Assembly (NCBI GenBank): GCA_030590585.1 | Contig: JAUUYD010000184.1 | Coordinates: 1 to 5,505, forward strand | DNA from: Spirochaeta sp. | GTDB lineage: Bacteria > Spirochaetota > Spirochaetia > Spirochaetales_E > Spirochaetaceae_B | DNA: 5,505 bases | Direction of reading: 5' to 3' | Part shown: positions 1 through 5,505 of the stretch, one piece after another | Numbering within the stretch: the first letter of the stretch is position 1 | Layout: every line of letters starts with the position of its first letter | Program-made: the position numbers and the translations under genes | The notes under the pieces: model-generated | Seen by the model: the letters and a program-made list of their open reading frames with translations, nothing else | Databases searched by the model: none | Told to the model about the DNA's origin: nothing

Positions 1-635
1 TGGTGGTTAACATTCTGCTCACAAGCATCGGCGCGTATGTCCTGATAAAACGGAATCTTGTAGGCCGCAGTTTTTTCATGATCATGATAGTCATTACCAT
101 GATTTTCGAAGGCGGTTTGATTCCGGACTACTTTCTGATGAGAGACCTGCATCTGCTGAACACATATGCCTCTGTAATCCTGTTCAAGGCGGTTAATCCT
201 TACTATCTCATCATCATGATGCGTTTCTTCGATATGGTTCCGAAATCGATGCTGGAAGCCGCCCGATTGGATGGATACGGGAATGTCCAGATACTCTTCA
301 AGATTGTGATGCCCGTCAGTGTCGCGGGAATCGCCACCATCAGTCTTTTCTATGGCGTATTCCACTGGAACGAATACTTCCGGGCCATGATTTATCTGTC
401 CAGCGAAAGCAAGTGGCCGCTGCAGGTGATCTTAAGAGAGCTGATCATCTCCATGGAGAAAGCATCCTTTATCGGGGCCACAAACTACCTTCAGTCTACG
501 GGTGCGGCATTTATCGAATTCAAGGCATTAAAGGCATCCCTGATTATATTGGCAATTGTTCCGATCCTTCTGTTCTATCCCTTTGTACTCCGTTATTTCG
601 TGAAGGGCAGGCTACAGGGATCGGTTAAAGAGTAG
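1..635 (+). CDS. Sugar ABC transporter permease, LplC/YtcP-like (MalG superfamily), 5'-truncated by the window edge
   Basis: This is the inner-membrane permease subunit of a CUT1-type carbohydrate importer. About 211 codons are visible of a family length near 290-300, and the frame is open to the left edge, so the GTG at position 3 is an internal valine and not a start. Counting from that codon, hydrophobic segments lie at about 1-16, 22-45, 53-75, 103-120 and 175-198. The cytoplasmic EAA loop that docks on the ATPase is at residues 85-100 (EAARLDGYGN, then ILFKIVMP), with the conserved Gly91. The GGLIPDYFL and GVFHWNEYF stretches and the C-terminal PFVLRYFVKG are typical of the LplC/YtcP subgroup, which usually pairs with an LplB permease and an LplA binding protein. 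The gene stops with TAG 57 bp before the binding-protein start, so the two are probably co-transcribed. The substrate cannot be read from sequence. No ATPase gene is visible; CUT1 systems often share one encoded elsewhere. Confidence 0.93.
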   Translation, partial: VVNILLTSIGAYVLIKRNLVGRSFFMIMIVITMIFEGGLIPDYFLMRDLHLLNTYASVILFKAVNPYYLIIMMRFFDMVPKSMLEAARLDGYGNVQILFKIVMPVSVAGIATISLFYGVFHWNEYFRAMIYLSSESKWPLQVILRELIISMEKASFIGATNYLQSTGAAFIEFKALKASLIILAIVPILLFYPFVLRYFVKGRLQGSVKE

Positions 636-645
636 GTTTTTATTT

Positions 646-662
646 CCGCCCAGGTGGGGCGG
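646..662 (+). other. Short GC-only hairpin in the permease to binding-protein gap
   Basis: CCGCCC (646-651) can pair perfectly with GGGCGG (657-662) around a 5-nt loop. It is followed by a mixed T-rich stretch and not by an uninterrupted T run, so it is a poor terminator. It lies 11 bp after the permease stop and 18 bp before the ribosome binding site of the next gene. It could act as an RNA processing or stability element that favours the binding-protein part of the message, or it may be incidental. The pairing is seen; the function is inferred. Confidence 0.35.
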
Positions 663-679
663 TGGGTTTCTATTTTCAT

Positions 680-686
680 AGGAGGT
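680..686 (+). promoter_or_regulatory. Strong ribosome binding site that fixes the binding-protein start
   Basis: AGGAGGT lies 6 nt before the ATG at 693, an almost ideal Shine-Dalgarno sequence and spacing. It decides against the upstream in-frame codon at 654, which would add 13 residues (MGRWVSIFIGGLI) in front of a complete signal peptide and lies inside the 646-662 hairpin. Confidence 0.9.
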
Positions 687-692
687 TTAATT

Positions 693-2102
693 ATGAAAAA
701 GATTCTTCTTTCTTGTCTGATTCTGGCAATGTCGGTTTCAGGTCTTTTCGCCGCGGGTAATCAGGATGAAGCTGCCGCGGTAAGCAGTGATGTGACGACC
801 ATTCGGATCGTCGGTAAGGACTTCTCTCCGGATGATGAAATGAATGTTCTGCATCTACAGAATATTGAGGCGGGGTTTGAAGCCGCCACCGGTAAAAAAG
901 TAAAACTGGAACTGGTATCTGTTCCAGAAGGTGCCTATGGTGAGAAACTGAACCTGATGCTCATGGCCGGTGACATCCCCGATCTCATCTACTTCCAGGG
1001 AGGCGATGAAGTCATGGCCAAACAGGGTCTGCTTATGGATATGACCGACTACATTGCCGGTTCCGATGTGATGCGGGATGTTCTGATGGACTTCAATAAA
1101 GAGCGCCTTGCCAACTACCCCTACCTGCTTTGGCTCGCGCCCCCCCGTGCCAGGACTCTGGTAATCCGGGAAGACTGGTTCAATCAAGCGGGTGGTAAAA
1201 TCCCCGTTTCGGTGGACGATTACTACCAACTGTTCAGCTCCATCAAGAAAAATCATCCCGATGCGGCGGTTATTACCGATACCGGGAATACGGGCCGGAT
1301 GGACTTTACCTTCAATCAGGCTTTCGGTGTTACGGCCACCTGGGTAAAAGAGAAAGGCAAGTACGTTTCCAGCAAGGTTTCTCAGGCGGAAAAAGATAAA
1401 CTGGCGTTCTATCAGAAACTCTATGCCGAAGGCATTCTGGATAACGAATACATCACTACCAAATGGGACACCATGGAGGACAAGCTCTACACTGAAAAGG
1501 TAGCCGGAGTCTTCGGTACCGCAGGTATTGTTCTGGATATCTATGAAAACAAACTGATGGATAGACATGGTGTCGGACTTGTGGCACTTCCCCCTGCAGA
1601 CGGTGTAGGCCGGGGATACGCGGTTTCATCCGCAAAAGAAACCCGTGGCTGGGCGATCAGTACCACCTCTGAAATCCCTGATCTGGTGTTTGAACTTCTG
1701 GAATTCCTGGCAAGCGATGAGGGGCAGTTCATGGAACGTTATGGAATCGAAGGCGTTCACTACAACATGGAAGGGAACACCGTGGTGTTGACCGATAAAA
1801 AAGGCGACTGGTGGCCCAGGTTTCATGAAGTGATGAGCTGGGATGCTCCGACTCCTCTATTGGGACCTGCCGGCATGAAGGGTTGGGATTTTATCCTTGA
1901 CTATGCAGTCAGCGATCCTGACTTCCCCATTCCCGAAGAACTGTCGCCGACTTGGGATGCCCTGGGCAATCTCTACAAGGAGTACAGCTTCAAAATTATC
2001 AGCGGTGAGTACTCCATCGACAAGTTTGACGACTATGTTGCCGAGTGGTATAAACTCGGAGGCGACAAGGTGACCGAATACGCGAATTCGGTTCTGAATT
2101 AA
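693..2102 (+). CDS. Extracellular solute-binding protein of the sugar ABC importer (family 1, LplA-like)
   Basis: This 469-residue periplasmic protein captures the substrate and delivers it to the permeases. The leader is MKKILLSCLILAMSVSGLFA, a positively charged N-terminus plus a hydrophobic core, with likely signal peptidase I cleavage near residue 20 before AGNQDE. The only leader cysteine (Cys8) is inside the hydrophobic core and not in a lipobox, so this should be a soluble periplasmic protein and not a lipoprotein. The mature part has the class layout: an early beta-alpha unit with GYEKLNLMLMAGDIPDL-like features, YGIEGVHY at 350-357, and near the C-terminus KIISGE at 434-439 followed by a WYKLGG element at 452-457. 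These are characteristic of LplA-type proteins that partner LplB/LplC permeases. Length is slightly below the usual LplA range of about 500. A hairpin directly downstream would let this gene be expressed above the genes that follow. Substrate is unknown; oligosaccharides or sugar-acid glycosides are typical for the class. Confidence 0.93.
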   Translation: MKKILLSCLILAMSVSGLFAAGNQDEAAAVSSDVTTIRIVGKDFSPDDEMNVLHLQNIEAGFEAATGKKVKLELVSVPEGAYGEKLNLMLMAGDIPDLIYFQGGDEVMAKQGLLMDMTDYIAGSDVMRDVLMDFNKERLANYPYLLWLAPPRARTLVIREDWFNQAGGKIPVSVDDYYQLFSSIKKNHPDAAVITDTGNTGRMDFTFNQAFGVTATWVKEKGKYVSSKVSQAEKDKLAFYQKLYAEGILDNEYITTKWDTMEDKLYTEKVAGVFGTAGIVLDIYENKLMDRHGVGLVALPPADGVGRGYAVSSAKETRGWAISTTSEIPDLVFELLEFLASDEGQFMERYGIEGVHYNMEGNTVVLTDKKGDWWPRFHEVMSWDAPTPLLGPAGMKGWDFILDYAVSDPDFPIPEELSPTWDALGNLYKEYSFKIISGEYSIDKFDDYVAEWYKLGGDKVTEYANSVLN

Positions 2103-2123
2103 CGCTCATATTTGTAGTATCAT

Positions 2124-2163
2124 GGAGCCCGGGGGTTGTACAAATTTCCGGGCTCCTCTTTTT
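2124..2163 (+). terminator. Rho-independent terminator or attenuator after the binding-protein gene
   Basis: GGAGCCCGG (2124-2132) pairs perfectly with CCGGGCTCC (2148-2156). The stem can extend through three G-T wobble pairs and two A-T pairs to a GTACA loop at 2138-2142, giving about 14 bp in total. It is followed at once by TCTTTTT (2157-2163). This is a classic intrinsic terminator. It starts 21 bp after the binding-protein stop and ends 29 bp before the next start. No convincing promoter fits in the short remaining gap, so it more likely works as a partial stop, giving abundant binding-protein message and less message for the enzymes downstream. Confidence 0.85.
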
Positions 2164-2179
2164 GTATTGAGATAAGAGC

Positions 2180-2185
2180 AGAGGT
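2180..2185 (+). promoter_or_regulatory. Ribosome binding site supporting a TTG start at 2193
   Basis: AGAGGT lies 7 nt before TTG 2193, in a purine-rich stretch. This is the best start signal for the ADP-ribosylglycohydrolase gene. The other upstream in-frame TTG at 2136 lies inside the terminator stem and has no Shine-Dalgarno sequence. Confidence 0.65.
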
Positions 2186-2192
2186 AAGAGAA

Positions 2193-4277
2193 TTGGATAA
2201 GAAACGATATCTGGAACAGGTATACGGCGGGCTTCTGGGCAAGTGTGTTGGAGTCCGCCTGGGCGCACCGGTGGAACCGACGATATGGACATACAAGCGT
2301 ATCAGAGATACTTATGGTGAAATCACAGATTATGTGAAGAATTATAAGAATTTCGCCGCCGATGATGACGTGAACGGACCGTTGTTTTTTATCCGTGCTC
2401 TTATGGATTATGAGGGACCGATAACGGAAAAAGAGATCGGGCGGACCTGGTTGAACTACACTCGGGAAGGCATCGGTTTCTATTGGTGGGGCGGTTACGG
2501 TCGAAGCACGGAACACACCGCCTACCTGAACTTGAAATCCGGTATGGATGCCCCGGCCTCAGGCAGTGCCGAGGTGAACGGTTATTCCATCGCGGAGCAG
2601 ATAGGCGGACAGATTTTCATCGATTCCTGGGGTTGGGTATTTCCGGATAATCCGGAGAAAGCCGCTCATTATGCCGGGATGGCCGCCAGCGTCAGTCACG
2701 ACCAAAACGGCATTTATGGCGGAATCTTCATTGCCGTATGTATCTCCCTGGCTTTTACTCACCGGGAAATTCCTCTCATTATTGATGAAGCGCTGAAGTG
2801 GATTCCAGAAGATTCCGAATATACCCGGGTGGTTACCGGGGTCCGTGATTTTCATCGGAAACATCCCGAAGACTGGCGGCTCTGCAGGGATTTTCTGGAA
2901 AGCGATTTCGGTTACGATCGCTATCCCGGTGTTTGCCATATGATACCGAATGCCGGTGTATGTGCCCTTGCCCTGTATTACGGTGTGGGGGATTTTGCCC
3001 GGACTATTGAGATTGCCACAATGTGCGGTTGGGACACAGACTGCAACGCCGGGAACGTCGGTGCTATTCTTGGGGTTATGAACGGTCCGGAAGAAATTCC
3101 GCTGAGGTATCGCCGGCCCATAAATGATTTTCATGCAGCCAGCAGTATTTCCGGAGCCTTGAATATCATCGATTTACCTACAGCGGCCAGGGAGATGGCG
3201 ATTCTTGGACTTGAGCAAATATCTGAATCCGTTCCGGATGAATGGAGAAATGGTGCGTTTTCCGACGATCTATATTTTGATTTCTCCCTGCCTGGTGCAA
3301 CATCCGGATTGCGAACTTCATCTGATTACCTTGCCCCTATAGGGGTGGGAGAGGATTTTCAGAAACAAGGATGTGTTTCGATTCTGTTGGATCGGCTGGT
3401 ACGGGGGGATACAGCCCGAATCTTCTATAAACCCTATTACCGGCAGGCTGATTTTGACGACCAGCGATATTCTCCGACTTTCACAGCTCTGGTATACCCG
3501 GGGCAAACTCTGCGGATAAAAGCGGAAGTGGAAAAAATGAGCGGTCAGAGGATAGCAGTTGCTCCCTATGTCAGAGACAGTGAAAGCAAGGAAATTTTTA
3601 ACGGTGCTTATATTTTCCCCGAGCCCGGGACTGAATTTGAACTTACATGGACAATACCTCAAGTTCCATTTGCCGTCGATGAAGCAGGGCTGCTGATTAC
3701 CAATTTTGACAGCGAGAAATATCTTGGGCATTTATATTTCCATGAGTTTGAAGTTACAGGAAAAAAGGAATTCTCCATCGAATTCGAGTTTGAAAAAAAG
3801 GAGTTCGGAGGATTAAGCCGCTGTTCCTGTGTAGGAGGATTCTGGGAGTTAGAGCAGAAAAGCCTGCATGTACTGACTCAGGATGGTTTTTATCTTTGTT
3901 CCGGTTCTTATTACCAGAAAGACTGCCTGGTAAAGGCTCTACTGGTTCCGGAATATGGAGACAGCCATCTCATTATGATTCGTTCCGGAGGAATGGAAAC
4001 CGGTTACTTCTTCGGTCTGTCAGGAGAAAACATGGTGAAACTCTATAAGAAAGACCATGATTTGAAGCTGTTGGCAGAGATTGAATATCCCTGGGAAATG
4101 GGTAAAGAATACTGCCTTTCAGCTGAAGTACGAGGAGGTGTAATGCTCTGTTCTATCAATGATGTTGAAGTACTGAGTTATACAGATGAGACCCCCCTGA
4201 TTTCCGGCATGGCAGGTTTAGCCAAGTTGGATGGAGGACGAACCCGTTTTCTCTCACTGAACTGCAGGGAACTTTAG
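2193..4277 (+). CDS. ADP-ribosylglycohydrolase-family protein with a two-module beta-rich C-terminal extension
   Basis: From the TTG start this is a 694-residue protein with no signal peptide or membrane segment, so it is probably cytoplasmic. Residues 6-345 match the ADP-ribosylglycohydrolase (DraG/ARH) fold: GGLLGKCVGVRLGAPVE at 12-28, the metal-site acidic motif ADDD at 56-59, VSHDQNGIYGG at 167-177, and the second metal motif GWDTDCNAGNVGAILG at 279-294 with Asp281 and Asp283. Known members remove ADP-ribose from proteins or hydrolyse related glycosidic bonds with a dinuclear Mg2+ site. Many bacterial homologues near sugar genes have no defined substrate. The second motif has Trp280 in place of the usual second glycine of GGDTD. 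Residues about 360-525 and 526-694 are beta-strand-rich; the last resembles a LamG/concanavalin-like sandwich (GYFFGLSG, then alternating strands). This makes the protein about twice the length of simple DraG proteins. The stop is only 5 bp before citD, so it is in the same operon. The family call is firm; the substrate is unknown. Confidence 0.88.
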   Translation: MDKKRYLEQVYGGLLGKCVGVRLGAPVEPTIWTYKRIRDTYGEITDYVKNYKNFAADDDVNGPLFFIRALMDYEGPITEKEIGRTWLNYTREGIGFYWWGGYGRSTEHTAYLNLKSGMDAPASGSAEVNGYSIAEQIGGQIFIDSWGWVFPDNPEKAAHYAGMAASVSHDQNGIYGGIFIAVCISLAFTHREIPLIIDEALKWIPEDSEYTRVVTGVRDFHRKHPEDWRLCRDFLESDFGYDRYPGVCHMIPNAGVCALALYYGVGDFARTIEIATMCGWDTDCNAGNVGAILGVMNGPEEIPLRYRRPINDFHAASSISGALNIIDLPTAAREMAILGLEQISESVPDEWRNGAFSDDLYFDFSLPGATSGLRTSSDYLAPIGVGEDFQKQGCVSILLDRLVRGDTARIFYKPYYRQADFDDQRYSPTFTALVYPGQTLRIKAEVEKMSGQRIAVAPYVRDSESKEIFNGAYIFPEPGTEFELTWTIPQVPFAVDEAGLLITNFDSEKYLGHLYFHEFEVTGKKEFSIEFEFEKKEFGGLSRCSCVGGFWELEQKSLHVLTQDGFYLCSGSYYQKDCLVKALLVPEYGDSHLIMIRSGGMETGYFFGLSGENMVKLYKKDHDLKLLAEIEYPWEMGKEYCLSAEVRGGVMLCSINDVEVLSYTDETPLISGMAGLAKLDGGRTRFLSLNCREL

Positions 4278-4282
4278 AATAA

Positions 4283-4549
4283 GTGGAACATACCGCGGGG
4301 TATTTAACCAAACAGGATGTGCTTGTACGGATAATTGATGAGCCTGGTCCGTTGAGTGTAGAGATCAGTTCTTCGGTTTCGGGGCTTTACGGCCGTGCTC
4401 TTAATCTGGCCGCCGAGGAGGAACTTTCCAGGTTGAAAGTAACTAAGGGCCTGGTTCATATCGAGGATAATCAAGCTCTGGATTTTGTCCTTCGTGCCAG
4501 GGTTCGTTCAGCTGTTACAGCATTGAGAGAAGCGGGATCTGACATATGA
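4283..4549 (+). CDS. citD: CitD-like acyl carrier subunit of a citrate-lyase-type complex, lacking the expected serine
   Basis: This 88-residue protein has the CitD length and pattern: AGYLTKQDVLVRI at 5-17 matches the N-terminal AGTLES-x-DV-x-x-RI motif, EISSSV matches the INSSV block, and ALDFVLRARV near 65-74 matches the conserved ALDCILRAR block. In citrate lyase the gamma subunit CitD carries 2'-(5''-phosphoribosyl)-3'-dephospho-CoA on a serine (Ser14 in E. coli) and shuttles acyl groups between CitF and CitE. Here the aligned residue is Lys10, with Thr9 before and Gln11 after, so the usual attachment site is missing. The start is GTG, the first codon after an in-frame TAA; a weak AGGGA lies 12 nt upstream. 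A later GTG start (4319) would lose the conserved N-terminal motif. The gene begins 5 bp after the glycohydrolase stop and overlaps citE by 4 bp. Family identity is clear from sequence and context; normal carrier function is doubtful. Confidence 0.87.
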   Translation: MEHTAGYLTKQDVLVRIIDEPGPLSVEISSSVSGLYGRALNLAAEEELSRLKVTKGLVHIEDNQALDFVLRARVRSAVTALREAGSDI

Positions 4550-5418
4550 GAAGCTATCTATACTGTCCCGGAAATAACCCGAAAATGATTATCAATGCCG
4601 GTCTGTATGGAGCTGATGGTCTGGTCTTCGACCTGGAGGATGCAGTAGCCCCGGACAGGAAGCAGGAAGCACGATTATTACTGGCCCAGGCCTTTATGGA
4701 ACAGATTGTACCTGTTGGAATATCAGCTGTTCGTATCAATGGTCCGGACACTGATGACTGGATGAAGGATCTGGAAGAAATGATTCCCGCTGGAGCTCGA
4801 ATTGTACGAATTCCCAAAGTGGAACATCCGGATCAAATTCGTAAAATTTGCGATCTGATAGGTATAATTGAAGAAAAAAACGGCATCGCTTCTGGTGATG
4901 TTGTGCTTCAATGCATTCTGGAGACACCGTCAGGTGTGGAAAATGCATTTATAATAGGCAACAGCTCACCGCGAATCCGCTCGTATTCATTCGGCGCTGA
5001 AGATTACTGCACCTCTGTCGGGATACAAAGGGGCCCGGATTTATTTTCTCTTGATTATCCGCGCAGCCGTATAGCCTCTGCAGCAGCCGCTTTCGGATAT
5101 AGTGCAATTGATACGGTCTGGGGTTTTCTTGATGATGAAGCCGGACTTGAAGCTGATACTCTCAGGGCAAAGAGCTTTGGATTTAATGGAAAATCATGTA
5201 TCCATCCGGATCAGATTGATCTTGTTAACAAACTGTTCACTCATAGTCCTGAAGAAGTAACCGCTGCCCGTCAAATACTTGAGAAGGCATCTACTATGAG
5301 TAGTGGTGCCACCGCTGATCGAGGCCGTATGATTGACCGGCCGGTGATTCTCCGAGCTGAGAAAATTCTACGTTCGGCCGAAGAATACGGGATTCGGAAA
5401 CAGACAGATGCAGAATGA
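4546..5418 (+). CDS. citE: CitE-type citrate lyase beta subunit (HpcH/HpaI aldolase family)
   Basis: This 290-residue cytoplasmic lyase subunit has normal CitE length. In citrate lyase it splits citryl-ACP into oxaloacetate and acetyl-ACP in a Mg2+-dependent retro-aldol-type step. Motifs in order: RSYLYCPGN at 2-10, FDLEDAV at 28-34, substrate-binding Arg63 in VRING, metal-ligand Glu126 in LETPSG, metal-ligand Asp153 in GAEDY, GFNGKSCIHP at 212-221, and the CitE-type tail from RMIDRPVI to AEEYGI at 261-283. The tail and the neighbours favour a complex-bound CitE over the free-standing CoA-dependent CitE-like lyases. All expected catalytic residues are present. The E. coli CitE region after GAEDY reads RNLRTERSPEG, whereas here it is CTSVGIQRGPD, so substrate preference may differ (a citramalate-type acid is one alternative). 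The ATG overlaps the citD stop as ATGA, indicating translational coupling. Confidence 0.93.
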   Translation: MRSYLYCPGNNPKMIINAGLYGADGLVFDLEDAVAPDRKQEARLLLAQAFMEQIVPVGISAVRINGPDTDDWMKDLEEMIPAGARIVRIPKVEHPDQIRKICDLIGIIEEKNGIASGDVVLQCILETPSGVENAFIIGNSSPRIRSYSFGAEDYCTSVGIQRGPDLFSLDYPRSRIASAAAAFGYSAIDTVWGFLDDEAGLEADTLRAKSFGFNGKSCIHPDQIDLVNKLFTHSPEEVTAARQILEKASTMSSGATADRGRMIDRPVILRAEKILRSAEEYGIRKQTDAE

Positions 5419-5505
5419 CGCTGGAAGAGAAATCCCGGATTCTATTGAAGGACTGGGCTCTGTTCGGCCGTACAGAATCCTTATCGAGACAGGATCAGTT
5501 CAGAA
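5408..5505 (+). CDS. citF: CitF, citrate lyase alpha subunit (acyl-ACP transferase), N-terminus only, cut by the right edge
   Basis: Only 32 codons are visible, out of a family length near 500. The translation from ATG 5408 contains GREIPDSIEGLGSVRPYR (residues 6-23), which resembles the N-terminal block of CitF proteins, for example NREIPEYI followed by KPFAG in lactic acid bacteria as I recall it. CitF exchanges the acetyl group on the carrier for citrate, making citryl-ACP and acetate. The gene overlaps citE by 11 bp; a GGA lies 9 nt before the start. The D-E-F order is the standard one and supports the call. A competing ATG at 5415 in another frame also stays open to the edge but gives a sequence unlike CitF. 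The catalytic regions lie outside the window. Confidence 0.75.
   Translation, partial: MQNDAGREIPDSIEGLGSVRPYRILIETGSVQ

Noticed and set aside
654..692. Longer form of the binding protein starting at 654
   Set aside because: It would put 13 residues ahead of a complete signal peptide, lies in a hairpin, and has no ribosome binding site, while ATG 693 has an ideal AGGAGGT.
855..1568. 237-codon open frame on the - strand opposite the binding-protein gene
   Set aside because: Its translation has no recognisable domain, and the + strand frame is a clear family member; it is a shadow of that gene.
2136..2192. Longer form of the glycohydrolase starting at TTG 2136
   Set aside because: The codon lies inside the terminator stem, has no Shine-Dalgarno sequence, and the added 19 residues resemble neither the family nor a signal peptide.
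2136..2192. Possible promoter for the enzyme genes, with TTGTAC at 2136-2141 as a -35 box
   Set aside because: At 17 bp spacing the -10 position falls on the terminator T-run and does not resemble TATAAT, and the -35 candidate is part of the hairpin.
2559..3134. 191-codon open frame on the - strand opposite the glycohydrolase gene
   Set aside because: It lies opposite the most conserved part of the glycohydrolase, including the metal motif, and its translation resembles no protein I know.
3762..3810. Repetitive GAATTC/GAGTT and A-rich stretch in the glycohydrolase gene
   Set aside because: It encodes Glu, Phe and Lys in an alternating beta-strand pattern (EFSIEFEFEKKEF); the repetition follows from codon choice and is not a DNA repeat element.
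5415..5505. Open frame from ATG 5415 overlapping the citE stop as ATGA
   Set aside because: The ATGA overlap is attractive, but the translation (MTLEEKSRILLKDW...) matches nothing I know, whereas ATG 5408 in another frame gives the CitF-like GREIPDSIEG block.

Overview
The window comes from a bacterial chromosome, and every gene I can support reads on the + strand. The best taxonomic guess is a free-living spirochaete (Spirochaetota) or a similar diderm. The clue is the binding-protein leader, which ends in LFA|AGNQ and lacks a lipobox cysteine; from memory this leader style is common in environmental spirochaetes. This is an inference and not a marker-gene assignment. The genes are tightly packed with short gaps or overlaps, so nearly all of the window looks like one transcription unit with a partial internal stop.

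Layout. Positions 1-635 hold the 3' part of an LplC/YtcP-type sugar ABC permease (MalG superfamily), cut by the left edge. Positions 693-2102 encode its LplA-like periplasmic solute-binding protein, which has a strong ribosome binding site. A strong intrinsic-terminator-like hairpin lies at 2124-2163. Positions 2193-4277 (TTG start) encode a 694-residue ADP-ribosylglycohydrolase-family protein with about 330 extra C-terminal residues that look like two beta-rich modules. Then follow citD-like (4283-4549), citE (4546-5418) and the first 32 codons of citF (5408 to the right edge), in the standard D-E-F order of citrate-lyase-type complexes. CitD and CitE overlap by 4 bp, and CitE and CitF by 11 bp.

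How the genes may work together. The ABC importer is of a class used for oligosaccharides or complex sugars. The ADP-ribosylglycohydrolase-family enzyme may cleave a glycosidic bond in the imported compound or in a cofactor. The CitDEF-type lyase would split a citrate-like 3-hydroxy-3-carboxy acid. No citrate transporter is visible, so the usual picture of citrate fermentation is not supported within the window.

Most notable points. The CitD-like protein aligns without gaps over the N-terminal motif of CitD, but has Lys10 where the prosthetic-group-bearing serine should be. It also sits directly after an ADP-ribosylglycohydrolase-family gene. The canonical CitD cofactor contains a ribosyl alpha(1''->2') linkage, which is the bond type found in poly(ADP-ribose) and cut by some members of that superfamily. 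Whether these facts are connected is speculation, but testable.
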